Source: Pseudogulbenkiania ferrooxidans 2002 (GTDB lineage Bacteria; Pseudomonadota; Gammaproteobacteria; Burkholderiales; Chromobacteriaceae). Taken from it: a DNA stretch of 64,000 nt. The DNA lies in assembly GCF_000174355.1 (NCBI RefSeq), contig NZ_ACIS01000001.1, positions 124,001-188,000 of the forward strand, in the 5' to 3' direction. Both the position numbers and the translations under genes were made by a program. The notes under the pieces are model-generated. The model worked only from the letters and a program-made list of their open reading frames with translations. It ran no database searches and had not been told where the DNA came from. Positions 22,346 to 31,518 of this stretch are shown here, in pieces; position 1 is the first letter of the stretch, and every line of letters starts with the position of its first letter.

Positions 22346-22963
22346 ATGACCAAAAAAGTCAATATATCGACCGACTCGGGTGCCGATGTCCACTCCGTCA
22401 GCCAGGCGGTCGCCGCCAAGCTCAAACAACATCGAAAAAAACAGAAACTGTCGCTGGACGAACTCTCGCGGCGCGCGGGCGTGAGCAAGGGCATGCTGGT
22501 GGAGATCGAGAAATGCATCGCCAATCCCAGCATCGCCATTCTCTGCAAGATCGCGGCGGCGCTCGGCGTTTCGGTGGCGGATATCGTGGACGTGGCCAGC
22601 GCTCCTGCGGCACGACTGATCGAGGGCCAGGACATCCCGACGCTGTGGACGGGCCCCAAGGGGGGCTCGGCCCGCCTGCTGGCGGGCACCTCGGGGCCCA
22701 ACATGATCGAGCTGTGGCGCTGGGAGCTGCAGCCGGGGGAGCTGTTTGAGTCGCCCGGGCATCCGCAGGGAACCTTCGAGCTGTTCCATGTGGAGCAGGG
22801 GCAATTGACGATGAGGGTGGATAAAACCGACCTGATCGTCCCGGCGGGGGGCTCGGCGGTGGCGAGGACGGACGTTCCCCATCACTATGCGAACGAGGGC
22901 GATACCCCGCTGGTGTTCACGATGACCGTGGCCGAGCTGCACCAGTTGGCGACGACGCTCTAG
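22346..22963 (+). CDS. XRE-family regulator with C-terminal cupin
   Basis: 205 residues. Residues 22-80 form a Cro/C1-type helix-turn-helix (KLKQHRKKQKLSLDELSRRAGVSKGMLVEIE), and 105-200 a cupin ligand domain (ELWRWELQPGE, HPQGTFELFHVEQGQLTMRV). Such fusions usually repress a neighbouring operon in response to a small molecule. It is divergent from the B3/B4-LysE operon with only 43 bases between start codons, so it most likely controls that operon and itself. Confidence 0.88.
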   Translation: MTKKVNISTDSGADVHSVSQAVAAKLKQHRKKQKLSLDELSRRAGVSKGMLVEIEKCIANPSIAILCKIAAALGVSVADIVDVASAPAARLIEGQDIPTLWTGPKGGSARLLAGTSGPNMIELWRWELQPGELFESPGHPQGTFELFHVEQGQLTMRVDKTDLIVPAGGSAVARTDVPHHYANEGDTPLVFTMTVAELHQLATTL

Positions 22964-23023
22964 TCGGTGCGCCGGGTTTGCCTGGCGCGCCGCTTACGGG
23001 AGGGCGAGATACGGACAGGGCAA

Positions 23024-23043
23024 GCCGGGCGTGATCGCCCGGC
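23024..23043. terminator. Hairpin between convergent genes
   Basis: A perfect GC-only stem GCCGGGCG / CGCCCGGC with loop TGAT lies between the ends of the XRE-cupin gene and the aldo/keto reductase gene. It lacks a T run, so termination is only plausible. Confidence 0.4.
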
Positions 23044-23058
23044 CCGGGGGCGTGCCGG

Positions 23059-23859
23059 CTAGTCCCAGCGCGGGGCGAACTCCGGATTGGCGAGGCGCTC
23101 GCCGCGCTCCAGCGTGGCGATTTCCCGTTGCTCTTCCTCGCTCAGGCTAAGGGCCTGCGCCTGCAGGTTGGCCGCCAGATTGGCGCGCTGGGTCGAGGAG
23201 GGGATCACGGAGCAGCCCTGTTGCAGCAGCCAGGCGAGGGCAATCTGCGCCGGCGTGGCGCCGTGCCGGGCGGCGATGCGCTGCAACACCGGCTCCTGCA
23301 TCACCTTGCCGTAGGCCAGCGGCATGTAGGCGGTGAGGTGCAGGCCGTGTTCGCGGCAGAACGCCGCCACCTGGCGGTTTTGCAGGAAGGGGTGGAGCTC
23401 GATCTGCTGGGTGGCGATCTCTTCGGCGCCGACCACGGCGATGGCCTGCTCGAGGTGGCGGATGGTGAAGTTGGAGACGCCGATCTGCCGCGCCAGCCCC
23501 TGCGACTTGGCTTCGGCCAACGTTTCCATGTACTCGGCCACCGCGATGGCGTCGTCGGGCGACGGCCAGTGGATCAGCGCCAGGTCGAGCTGGTCGAGAC
23601 GCAGCTTGTCGAGGCTTTGCTTCAGGCTGGGGATCAGTTGGTCGCGTCCCAGGTGCTCGGTCCACACCTTGGTGGTGACGAAGACCTCGTTGCGCGGCAC
23701 GCCGCTGTGCGCCAGCGCCTGGCCGACCTCGGCCTCGTTGCCGTAGATCTGGGCGGTATCGATGTGGCGGTAACCCAGCTCGAGGCCCATCGACACCGAG
23801 TCGATGACGTGCTGGCCTTGCAGGCGGAAGGTGCCGAGTCCGAGGACGGGAATGGTCAT
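23059..23859 (-). CDS. dkgB: Aldo/keto reductase, DkgB-like
   Basis: 266 residues of the aldo/keto reductase superfamily. The tetrad is readable: Asp in [14 protein letters not shown] with Tyr at the next motif, Lys in VFVTTKVW, and His in LALIHWPSP; the NADPH-binding end has [17 protein letters not shown]. Closest in style to 2,5-diketo-D-gluconate reductase B, which also reduces methylglyoxal. Located after the MFS gene on the same strand, 43 bases apart, with a LysR gene divergent beyond; the three may be co-regulated. Confidence 0.85.
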   Translation of the reverse strand: MTIPVLGLGTFRLQGQHVIDSVSMGLELGYRHIDTAQIYGNEAEVGQALAHSGVPRNEVFVTTKVWTEHLGRDQLIPSLKQSLDKLRLDQLDLALIHWPSPDDAIAVAEYMETLAEAKSQGLARQIGVSNFTIRHLEQAIAVVGAEEIATQQIELHPFLQNRQVAAFCREHGLHLTAYMPLAYGKVMQEPVLQRIAARHGATPAQIALAWLLQQGCSVIPSSTQRANLAANLQAQALSLSEEEQREIATLERGERLANPEFAPRWD

Positions 23860-23902
23860 GAGTGTTCCTTTTGAGTGATGGATAAGAGGGTGGCGGTGCG
23901 CA

Positions 23903-25081
23903 TTACGACGCGGCGACGGCGGTGGCGCGGCGGTCCAGGCGGCCGCTCCAGTGGGTGATGGCGAGTGCCAGCAGCACCACCAGCGCGCCGACCCAGGGCG
24001 TGGTCATCAGGCCGGCGTGTTCGACGATCAGGCCGCCGCCCCAGGCGCCGCCGGCGATGCCCAGGTTGAAGGCGGCGATGTTGAGGCCGGAGGCGACGTC
24101 CACCGCGTGCGGGGCGTGGCGTTCGGCCTGTTGCACCACGTAGAGCTGCAGGCCGGGCACGTTGCCGAAGGCCACCGCGCCCCACAGCAGCACCGTGGCC
24201 AGCGCCAGCCAGGGATGGGGGGCGGTGAAGGTGAGCAGCAACAGCACGCCGGCCAGCAGCAGGAAGATGCGCTGCAGGGCGTGGATCGGGCCGTGGCGGT
24301 CTGCCAACTTGCCGCCCCAGATGTTGCCGATGGCGACCGAGACGCCGTAGACCAGCATCACCAGGCTGACGGCGCCGGCGCTGAAGCCGGAGACCTGCTG
24401 CAGGATGGGGGCGAGGAAGGTGAAGGCGACGAAGGAGCCGCCGTAGCCGAGCGCGGTCTTGGCGTACACCATCAACAGGCGCGGCTGGCGCAGCACGTCG
24501 AGCTGTTGCAGCAGCGAGGCCGGCGGGCTGTGGCGGATGGTGGCGGGCACGAACAGCAGGCTGCCGACGAAGGCGATCACGCCGAGCGCGGAGACCGCGA
24601 GGAAGGTTTCGCGCCAGCCGAAGTGCTGGCCGATGAAGGTGCCCAGCGGCACGCCGCTGACCAGCGCAACGGTGAGGCCGGTGAACATGGTGGCGATGGC
24701 GCTGGCGGCCTTGTCCTTGGGCACCAGGCCGGTGGCGATGGTGGAGCCGATGGAGAAGAACACGCCGTGCGCCAGCCCGGTCAGCACGCGGGCGACGATC
24801 AGCGAGGCATAGCCGGGGGCCTGCCAGGCCAGCAGGTTGCCGACGGTGAACAGCGCCATCAGCGCCAGCAGCAGTTGCTTGCGCGGCAGGCGGCCGGTGA
24901 GCGCGGTCAACAGCGGGGCGCCGACGGCGACGCCGAGCGCGTAGAGGCTGACCAAGAGGCCGGCTGAGGGCAGGCTGACCTTGAGGTCGGCGGCGATGGT
25001 CGGAATCAGCCCGACGATGACGAATTCGGTGGTTCCGATGGCGAAGGCGCTGATCGTCAGCGCCAAGAGGGCGATCGGCAT
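23903..25081 (-). CDS. MFS transporter, AraJ/YdhP-like drug or sugar efflux family
   Basis: 392 residues with twelve hydrophobic segments. Family features are the start [41 protein letters not shown] after helix 2, and [25 protein letters not shown] 25079-25081 is preferred to GTG 25090 because GGAG lies at the right distance upstream. It is divergent from a LysR gene, and is followed by the aldo/keto reductase. Confidence 0.87.
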   Translation of the reverse strand: MPIALLALTISAFAIGTTEFVIVGLIPTIAADLKVSLPSAGLLVSLYALGVAVGAPLLTALTGRLPRKQLLLALMALFTVGNLLAWQAPGYASLIVARVLTGLAHGVFFSIGSTIATGLVPKDKAASAIATMFTGLTVALVSGVPLGTFIGQHFGWRETFLAVSALGVIAFVGSLLFVPATIRHSPPASLLQQLDVLRQPRLLMVYAKTALGYGGSFVAFTFLAPILQQVSGFSAGAVSLVMLVYGVSVAIGNIWGGKLADRHGPIHALQRIFLLLAGVLLLLTFTAPHPWLALATVLLWGAVAFGNVPGLQLYVVQQAERHAPHAVDVASGLNIAAFNLGIAGGAWGGGLIVEHAGLMTTPWVGALVVLLALAITHWSGRLDRRATAVAAS

Positions 25082-25163
25082 GATGAGCACTCCGGTTGAA
25101 TAAGGAGTGCAGAGTGTCGCGGCTTTACTCTTGCAGAAAAATACGGTCTGATGCAGAAGATAT

Positions 25164-25178
25164 TTGACTGAAAGTCAA
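25164..25178. promoter_or_regulatory. Palindrome at the LysR start
   Basis: TTGACT and AGTCAA are separated by GAA, directly before the LysR start codon in the divergent gap to the MFS gene. It may be the binding site through which the LysR protein controls itself. Confidence 0.35.
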
Positions 25179-25180
25179 TA

Positions 25181-26077
25181 ATGAAGAGCACGACCGAAGA
25201 GCTGCTGGCCTTTGTCCGTGTGGTCGATGCCGGTTCGATCACGGCGGCGGCCGAGCAGTTGGGGCAGACCACGTCCGGGGTGAGCCGGGCCTTGAGCCGG
25301 CTGGAAGGCAAGCTCGCCACCACCTTGCTCAACCGCACCACGCGCCGGCTGGAGCTGACCGAGGAGGGGCGGCTGTTCCTGTCCCACGCCCGCGGCATCC
25401 TCGGCGCCATCGACGAGGCCGAGGAGCAGATGGCGATCCGCCGCGAGCGGCCGTCCGGGCGGCTGCGCGTGAACGCCGCCTCGCCGTTTATGCTGCACGC
25501 GGTGGTGCCGCTGGTGGGGGCGTTTCGTGCCCGCTACCCGGAGATCGAGCTGGAACTGAATACCAGCGACGAGATCATCGACCTGCTGGAGCAGCGCACC
25601 GACGTGGCGATCCGCATCGGCACGTTGCAGGACTCCTCGCTGCACGCCCGGCCGCTCGGGCAGTTCCGGCTGCGGCTGGTGGCGGCGCCGGCCTATCTGG
25701 AACGGCACGGCGTGCCGCAGCAGGTCGACGAGCTGGCACGGCATGCGCTGATCGGCTTCAGCGCGCCGTCGTCGCTCAACACCTGGCCGCTGCGGCGGCA
25801 GGAGTCGTCGGGCTATGTCATCACCCCGGCGCTGTCTGCATCGAGCGGCGAGACCGTGCGCCAGCTCGCGCTGGCCGGGCAGGGCATCGCCTGCCTGTCC
25901 GATTTCATGACCGGTGAGGACCGCCGCCGTGGCGCGCTGGTTCAGGTGCTGGCCGAGGCGACGATCGAGACCTGGCAGGCGATCCACGCGGTGTACTACC
26001 GCAACACCGGGCTGGCGGCGCGCATTGGCTGTTTCCTGGATTTCCTGGGGCAGCAGCTGGCAGGACAGGGACGGTGA
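25181..26077 (+). CDS. LysR-type transcriptional regulator
   Basis: 298 residues. The winged helix is at 1-60 (LLAFVRVVDAGSITAAAEQLGQTTSGVSRALSRLEGKL) and the periplasmic-binding-like effector domain runs from about 90 to 295 (GRLRVNAASPFMLHAVVPLV). Divergent from the MFS-reductase pair, which it probably regulates. Belongs to the CrgA/AaeR-like group by its style. Confidence 0.88.
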   Translation: MKSTTEELLAFVRVVDAGSITAAAEQLGQTTSGVSRALSRLEGKLATTLLNRTTRRLELTEEGRLFLSHARGILGAIDEAEEQMAIRRERPSGRLRVNAASPFMLHAVVPLVGAFRARYPEIELELNTSDEIIDLLEQRTDVAIRIGTLQDSSLHARPLGQFRLRLVAAPAYLERHGVPQQVDELARHALIGFSAPSSLNTWPLRRQESSGYVITPALSASSGETVRQLALAGQGIACLSDFMTGEDRRRGALVQVLAEATIETWQAIHAVYYRNTGLAARIGCFLDFLGQQLAGQGR

Positions 26078-26260
26078 GCGCCTGGGCGCTGCCGCGTGGC
26101 CAGGCTCCCGCCTTCCGTGTTTGAGTTCGTTTCGCGTCTTGCCTACACTTCGCCTGCAACGGCAGGCTGCCGCGAACGCCCCGGGGAGGACCGCTGCGCC
26201 AGGTCCGGCGGGCCTTCCGTGGCCGGACCGGGCAGCCACTTCTTTTTCGAGGCGCCTCGC

Positions 26261-27490
26261 ATGTCGACCCAACCCTCGCGCCAGCCCGGCGCGCTGAAAA
26301 TGCCCGTGGCGACGCCCGCGATACCCCGTACGGTGTGGGCGCTGGGCTTTGTCAGCCTGTTCATGGACGTGTCGTCGGAGCTGACCCACAGCCTGCTGCC
26401 GCTGTTCCTGGCCGGGACGCTCGGCGCCAGTGCGCTGACCATCGGGGTGATCGAAGGCATCGCCGAGGCGACCGCCCTGATCGTCAAGATCTTCTCCGGG
26501 GCCATCAGCGATTTCATCGGCCGGCGCAAGGGCCTGCTGCTGGCGGGCTACGGGCTGGCGGCGCTGACCAAGCCGCTGTTTCCGCTCGCCACCTCGGCCG
26601 AAACGGTGTTCGTCGCGCGCTTTCTCGACCGCATCGGCAAGGGTATCCGGGGAGCGCCGCGCGATGCGCTGGTAGCCGATATCGCGCCGGCCGAGATTCG
26701 CGGCGCCTGTTTCGGCCTGCGCCAGTCGATGGACACGGTGGGGGCGTTTCTCGGCCCCCTGCTGGCGATCGCGCTGATGGCGGCTTTCGCCGGCAATATT
26801 CCGCTGGTGTTGTGGTTCGCGGTGGCGCCGGCCACCGTGGCGGTGGCGCTGATCGTGGCCGGGGTGGACGAACCCGGGCACGGCCCGTCGGCGCATCGTT
26901 TCCGCTCGCCGATCCACTGGCGCGTGCTGCGCGAGTTTCCGGCATCGTACTGGTGGGTGGTGGGGATCGGCGCGGTGTTCACGCTGGCCCGCTTCAGCGA
27001 GGCGTTCCTGGTGCTGCGCGCCCAGCAGTTGGGCTTGTCGGCCACCTGGGTGCCGGCGGTGATGGTGGTGATGTCGCTGGTCTACAGCCTGGCGGCCTAT
27101 CCGGTGGGCCGGCTGTCGGACCGCATGAGCCGCACCGCCTTGCTGGGCGTGGGCCTGCTGTTCTTGGTGCTGGCGGACCTGGTGCTGGCCCGGGCGGGCT
27201 CGGTCGCGGGGCTGCTGGCCGGCGTGGCGCTGTGGGGGCTGCACATGGGGTTCAGTCAGGGCATCCTGGCCACGCTGGTGGCCGACACCACGCCGGGCGG
27301 GCTGAAGGGTACGGCGTTCGGCGTATTCAACCTGGTGAGCGGCGGCTGTATGCTGTTCGCCAGCGTGATCGCGGGCTGGTTGTGGCAGGTGCACGGCTCG
27401 GCCACGACCTTCTACGCCGGGGCGGTGTTCGCGCTGTCGGCCTTGCTGCTACTGGCCGGCCGGCGTGGACGGCGGGTCCGGCCGGGGTGA
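26261..27490 (+). CDS. MFS transporter
   Basis: 409 residues with twelve predicted membrane segments. The start MSTQPSRQPGA leads into TVWALGFVSLFMDVSSELTHSLLPLFL, and the cytosolic loop has GAISDFIGRRKGLLLAGYGLAALTKPLF followed by ARFLDRIGKGIRGAPRDALVAD. This pattern is seen in a group of uncharacterised MFS proteins often annotated as tetracycline-like or phosphate-starvation-type carriers. Substrate unknown. It is followed after 46 bases by a DedA gene on the same strand. Confidence 0.82.
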   Translation: MSTQPSRQPGALKMPVATPAIPRTVWALGFVSLFMDVSSELTHSLLPLFLAGTLGASALTIGVIEGIAEATALIVKIFSGAISDFIGRRKGLLLAGYGLAALTKPLFPLATSAETVFVARFLDRIGKGIRGAPRDALVADIAPAEIRGACFGLRQSMDTVGAFLGPLLAIALMAAFAGNIPLVLWFAVAPATVAVALIVAGVDEPGHGPSAHRFRSPIHWRVLREFPASYWWVVGIGAVFTLARFSEAFLVLRAQQLGLSATWVPAVMVVMSLVYSLAAYPVGRLSDRMSRTALLGVGLLFLVLADLVLARAGSVAGLLAGVALWGLHMGFSQGILATLVADTTPGGLKGTAFGVFNLVSGGCMLFASVIAGWLWQVHGSATTFYAGAVFALSALLLLAGRRGRRVRPG

Positions 27491-27536
27491 CTTTTCCGGT
27501 GCCGGGGCAGGGCGGCGGCCAGGCGGGGGATAGGCG

Positions 27537-28094
27537 ATGACATTGCCCCAGTTGCTCGCGCAGTACGGTTACCTGGCGGTGTTCGTCGGTGCGCTGCTGG
27601 AAGGCGAGACTGTGCTGGTACTGGCGGGTTTTGCCGCACACCAGGGTTATCTGTCGTTTTTCTGGGTGGTCGCGCTCGCCTTGTGCGGCGGCACGCTGGG
27701 CGACCAGACCTTCTTTTTGCTGGGGCGGCGCTACGGTACGGCACTGCTGGAGCGTTTCCCGCGCTGGAAGCCGGGGGCGCAGCGGGCGAGCCGGTTGCTG
27801 CAGCGGTTTCACGCCGCGCTGATCATCGGCGTGCGCTTCCTGTACGGACTGCGCGTGGTCGGGCCGATGGCGATCGGCATGAGCGGGGTGCCGGTGTGGC
27901 GTTTTGCCGTGCTCAACCTGATCGGCGCGGCGCTCTGGGCGCTGCTGGTCGCCGGTGCCGGTTTCCTGTTCGGGCACGCGCTGCAATGGCTGTTTGCCGA
28001 CATCAAGCGTTACGAGGAGGGGGCGTTGCTGCTGATCGCCGCCCTGGTGGTGGCGTTCGGCCTTTGGCGCCGCCTGCGGCAGCGCTGGCGGTGA
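27537..28094 (+). CDS. DedA family membrane protein
   Basis: 185 residues of the DedA/VTT fold, involved in lipid (undecaprenyl or phosphatidylethanolamine) flipping and membrane homeostasis. Signatures: YLAVFVGALLEGETVLVLAGFAA, then GGTLGDQTFFLLGRRYG and the FLYGLRVVGPMAIGMS segment carrying the conserved arginine. Three to four hydrophobic segments plus a charged tail. Probably co-transcribed with the preceding MFS gene. Confidence 0.87.
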   Translation: MTLPQLLAQYGYLAVFVGALLEGETVLVLAGFAAHQGYLSFFWVVALALCGGTLGDQTFFLLGRRYGTALLERFPRWKPGAQRASRLLQRFHAALIIGVRFLYGLRVVGPMAIGMSGVPVWRFAVLNLIGAALWALLVAGAGFLFGHALQWLFADIKRYEEGALLLIAALVVAFGLWRRLRQRWR

Positions 28095-28294
28095 ACGCGG
28101 CGGGGGAACGAAGGTCGTCGCAAGGCAATAAGTCGTCGTTTTGAGACATGTCTTGGGCGAAACAATGGCCATGATGAGGGCATGCCTACGCCTGTCCGGC
28201 CGCCGCTGGCCCGAGGGTGGTCGCGGGCGGGATGGGCGTGCGCGTCTTTGCAATGCGTCCCCGCCCGGGCGGGGGCTTTGAGTTTGTATTCCTG

Positions 28295-29497
28295 ATGACG
28301 ACTTTTCCTGTGCAGGCGTCGGCCGTGGGTGGCTGGCGCACCGTCTTGCGCTCGGTGGCGGCGTTGCTGCTGGGCTATACCATCCTGATGGCCGGCAACG
28401 GCCTGTTCACCACGCTGACCGCCTTGCGCCTGATCGGCAGCGGTCTGTCTACCACGCTGACCGGCCTGATCCAGTCGCTGTATTACGTCGGCTTCTTCGC
28501 CGGCACCTTCGCCTGCGGCGGCTTGATTCGCCAGGTGGGTCATCATCGCGCCTTCGCCGTGATGGCGGCGACCATCACCTGCGTGGCGCTGGCGCAGTCG
28601 CTCGGGGTCAGCCCCTGGTTGTGGGCCTTGTGCCGCCTGCTGACCGGGATGGCGCTGGTAGGCATCTTCATGGTGATGGAGAGCTGGCTCAACGGCTGCG
28701 CCGCCAACCATCTGCGCGGCCAGGTGATGTCGGTGTACATGATCACGGGCTATCTCGGCATCAGCGCCGGGCAGTGGTTGCTGAACGTGCCGTTGTCGGC
28801 CAGCGGCAGCCTGTTCAGCGTGGTGGGCATCCTGTTCGCGCTGTCGGCGATTCCGGTGACCCTGACCACGCCGGGGACGCATCTGGGGGTGTCGCCCAAT
28901 CTGCTCGAAACCATCCTCCGCCTGCTTGCCACGGTGCGTCAGATGGCACGGCTGGCGCCGATCGGGCTCGGCGCGACGCTGGTGGCTGGCTGCCTGAGCG
29001 GGGCGTTCTACACCATGATCCCGGTGTTCTTCGCGCGTCACGGTTACGGCGAGGCGGACATCGCCGAGTTCATGGGCTTGTCGATGCTGGCGGCGCTGTC
29101 GCTGCAGTGGCCGGTGGGGCGCTTGTCCGACAAGGTGGACCGGCGCACGCTGCTGGCGCGGCTGTGCCTGGCCATCGGCGCCATCGCCCTGGCGATTGCG
29201 CTGAGCGGCAAGACAGCGTGGATGCTGTGGCTGATTCTGGCCTACGTCAGCGTCACCTTCACCCTGTACGGCGTCGCCAGTGCCATCGTCAACGACGTGA
29301 TGCCGCCAGAGTCCCGCATCGATACCAGTTCGGTGCTGCTGCTGGCGTTTGCCGCCGGCGGCATCGCCGGCCCGCTGCTGGTGTCGCTGTTCATGGACGG
29401 ACTCGGGCCGGCAGGCTATTTCTACTGTTCGGCGGTGCTGAGTTTCGGCCTGCTCGCCGCCATGACGCGGTACCGCCCGTCGCCCCGTGACGCGTGA
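28295..29497 (+). CDS. MFS transporter, YcaD-like
   Basis: 400 residues and about twelve membrane helices. The sequence MAGNGLFTTLTALRLIGSGLSTTLTGLIQSLYYVGFFAG with ESWLNGCAANHLRGQVMSVYM is the pattern of the YcaD/TMEM180-like MFS group of unknown substrate. I placed the start at ATG 28295 because upstream residues are not hydrophobic or conserved; no clear ribosome site is visible. Confidence 0.8.
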   Translation: MTTFPVQASAVGGWRTVLRSVAALLLGYTILMAGNGLFTTLTALRLIGSGLSTTLTGLIQSLYYVGFFAGTFACGGLIRQVGHHRAFAVMAATITCVALAQSLGVSPWLWALCRLLTGMALVGIFMVMESWLNGCAANHLRGQVMSVYMITGYLGISAGQWLLNVPLSASGSLFSVVGILFALSAIPVTLTTPGTHLGVSPNLLETILRLLATVRQMARLAPIGLGATLVAGCLSGAFYTMIPVFFARHGYGEADIAEFMGLSMLAALSLQWPVGRLSDKVDRRTLLARLCLAIGAIALAIALSGKTAWMLWLILAYVSVTFTLYGVASAIVNDVMPPESRIDTSSVLLLAFAAGGIAGPLLVSLFMDGLGPAGYFYCSAVLSFGLLAAMTRYRPSPRDA

Positions 29498-29565
29498 GCG
29501 CGCCGCTTGCCACGGGCGGAGGCGGCGGCAATAATCGCGGCTCGTTGGCGAACAGGGAGACGGGC

Positions 29566-30573
29566 ATGGTGATCGGTGAGGCGAGGGTGGAGCGGCTGGT
29601 GGTGCATCGCGTGGGCAATCCGGCGCGCGGCGAGCCGCTGCAGCTGTCGGAGCGCACCACCGCGGCCGACGACGGGGTGTCGGCGCTGATCCTCGACGGC
29701 TACCTCAAGGGCATCGTGTCGGACAAGAAGAAGTACCAGTTCGTGCACGAATCCGACCTCAACCTCAACGAGCTCTATCACTACTCGCGCCAGTTCTTCC
29801 GCGACGAGCTGGATTTTCTCGAGCTGTCGCGGCGCATCGCGCGCCACCTCTACGCGCGCTCGCAGCATCCCAACATCAGCGCCGGCGACCTCCTGGTGGT
29901 GCTGTTTTCCGGGCTTGCCGACGGCGACGAGCCGCAGCGCGCGCTGGGGGTGTTCAAGTCGGAGATCCGCGACGATTTCCTGACCGTGATCGAGTCGGGG
30001 GCGGTGTTCGATCTCGGCCACGCCTCCGGCATCAACCCGCGCCTGATCGACAAGGGCGCGCTGCTCCTGGAACACGGGCCGACGGTGTACGCCGTGGACC
30101 GCCTGGGCCAGCAGGCCAAGTTCTGGCTCGACGACTTCCTGCAGGCGCTGCGCGTGCCCGATACCGCCTCGCGCAGCCGCATGGTGGCCGAGGTGCTGGA
30201 GCAGATCTCCGGCGAGATCGACGACCCGCTGGCGCAGGCGCGCTTCAAGGACGAATGCCTGGCGCTGTGCCAGGCGGAAGAGGCGGTGTCGGCGGGCCAG
30301 GTGAGCGAGGTGGCGGAGCGCTTCGTGCCGCGCCAGCAGGTCGACCAGGCTTTCGACAGCGCGGCCGAGTCGTACGGCTTCGCGCTCGACGACGAGGCGG
30401 CGGTGCCGGCGCAGGGCATGGCGCGGCGCCTGGAGCGCACCCTGAGCAAGGTGGGGGTGGGGCACGGCGTGAGCATGCTGCTGCCGTCCTCGCTCGGCCT
30501 GCAGAATTTCCACTCGCTGGATGACGGCGAGGGTGGGTTGACGCTGACGATCAAGCTGCGCCGCCGCGACTAG
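29566..30573 (+). CDS. NdpA/YejK-type nucleoid-associated protein (37-kDa family)
   Basis: 335 residues of the NA37 family. E. coli YejK binds nucleoid DNA and interacts with topoisomerases. The sequence opens IGEARVERLVVHRVGNPARGEPLQLSER and has GDLLVVLFSGLADGDEPQRALGVFKSEIRDDF near residue 110. ATG 29566 follows AGGGAGA at good spacing. The end is close to a copy of the repeated 10-mer (30585-30594) that lies within a CCGGG / CCCGG stem. Confidence 0.82.
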   Translation: MVIGEARVERLVVHRVGNPARGEPLQLSERTTAADDGVSALILDGYLKGIVSDKKKYQFVHESDLNLNELYHYSRQFFRDELDFLELSRRIARHLYARSQHPNISAGDLLVVLFSGLADGDEPQRALGVFKSEIRDDFLTVIESGAVFDLGHASGINPRLIDKGALLLEHGPTVYAVDRLGQQAKFWLDDFLQALRVPDTASRSRMVAEVLEQISGEIDDPLAQARFKDECLALCQAEEAVSAGQVSEVAERFVPRQQVDQAFDSAAESYGFALDDEAAVPAQGMARRLERTLSKVGVGHGVSMLLPSSLGLQNFHSLDDGEGGLTLTIKLRRRD

Positions 30574-30616
30574 CGGCGCGCCGGGTTGGCCGAAGCCCGG
30601 CGGCCGGGGGTGGTTA

Positions 30617-30626
30617 TGTCTAGACA
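30617..30626. promoter_or_regulatory. HutC operator upstream of hutC
   Basis: TGTCTAGACA is a perfect palindrome within TTATGTCTAGACAAGTT, 58 bases before the hutC start. TATAGT at 30641-30646 may be a -10 box. It shares the TTGT-TAGACA pattern with the two sites before hutD, so it looks like autoregulation by HutC. Confidence 0.75.
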
Positions 30627-30683
30627 AGTTGGACGCGTGCTATAGTGTCGGACATCGTTTCCTTACGCCGAGAGCGCGCCTCC

Positions 30684-31394
30684 ATGTCCAGCACCGCTAC
30701 CAAACCCGTTCCCGCCTACGCGCAAATCAAGGACTACGTCCGCCGCCAGATCGAGAGCGGCGCCTGGCCGATGGATAGCCTGATCCCGTCCGAGCACGAG
30801 CTGGTCAAGCAGTTCGGGGTGTCGCGCATGACGGTGCACCGCGCGCTGCGCGAGCTGACCGCCGAGCAGGTGCTCAACCGGGTGCAGGGGGCGGGCACCT
30901 TCGTCACCGGGCAGAAGTACCAGTCGACGCTGATCGAGATCAAGAGCATCGCCGAGGAGATCAAGGGACGCGGCGACCAGCACAGCAGCGAGGTGCTGAT
31001 CCTGGAGCGCACCAGCGACACCAAGGCGCTGGCGGCGCTGGAACTCCCGGCCGACGCCTACGCCTTCCACTCGCGCATCGTGCATTTCGAGAACGGCGTG
31101 CCGATCCAGCTGGAAGACCGTTTCGTCAATCCGCGTCTGTACCCGCACTACCTCGAGCAGGACTTCCACACCATCACCCCCAACGAATACATGACGCGCG
31201 AGGCGGCACTGCAGCGCGCCGAGTACGTCATCACCGCGCGTCTGCCGGACGCCGTGGCGCGCCATCGCCTGCAGATGGAGATCGGCGACCCCTGCCTGGT
31301 GCTGCACCGCCGCACCTGGGCGCACGATCAAGTGGCGACCGACGTCATGCTGTGGCACCCGGGCTCGCGCTTCCAGTTCAGCGGGCGCTTCTGA
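30684..31394 (+). CDS. hutC: HutC, GntR-family repressor of histidine utilisation
   Basis: 236 residues. The GntR winged helix is at 12-78 (YAQIKDYVRRQIESGAWPMDSLIPSEHELVKQFGVSRMTVHRALREL), followed by a UTRA effector domain (about 95-232). HutC represses hut genes and is released by urocanate. Good palindromic operators lie before hutC and before hutD. ATG 30684 gives the normal length; a frame extending upstream to 30645 runs into the promoter. Confidence 0.93.
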   Translation: MSSTATKPVPAYAQIKDYVRRQIESGAWPMDSLIPSEHELVKQFGVSRMTVHRALRELTAEQVLNRVQGAGTFVTGQKYQSTLIEIKSIAEEIKGRGDQHSSEVLILERTSDTKALAALELPADAYAFHSRIVHFENGVPIQLEDRFVNPRLYPHYLEQDFHTITPNEYMTREAALQRAEYVITARLPDAVARHRLQMEIGDPCLVLHRRTWAHDQVATDVMLWHPGSRFQFSGRF

Positions 31395-31432
31395 GGCGGG
31401 TTTTCCCGGTCTGGCTGCCGGCGGCAGTGTAC

Positions 31433-31481
31433 TTGTATAGACAATAGAGCTGCGCTACACTGGCTGAACTTGTATAGACAT
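31433..31481 (+). promoter_or_regulatory. hut promoter with two HutC operators
   Basis: TTGTATAGACAA at 31433-31444 and TTGTATAGACAT at 31470-31481 are near-identical. TTGTAT at 31433-31438 with TACACT at 31456-31461, 17 bases apart, forms a plausible sigma70 promoter. The first operator then covers the -35 box and the second the start point, an arrangement suited to tight repression of hutDFG. Confidence 0.75.
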
Positions 31482-31518
31482 TAGGGCGTCCAGGCGGTCG
31501 CCCGACGGGAGAAGCCAG

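Noticed and set aside
25175-27394. 739-codon minus-strand frame over LysR and MFS genes
   Set aside because: Composition is rich in Arg, Gln, His and Gly with no domain, and both plus-strand genes beneath are well supported.
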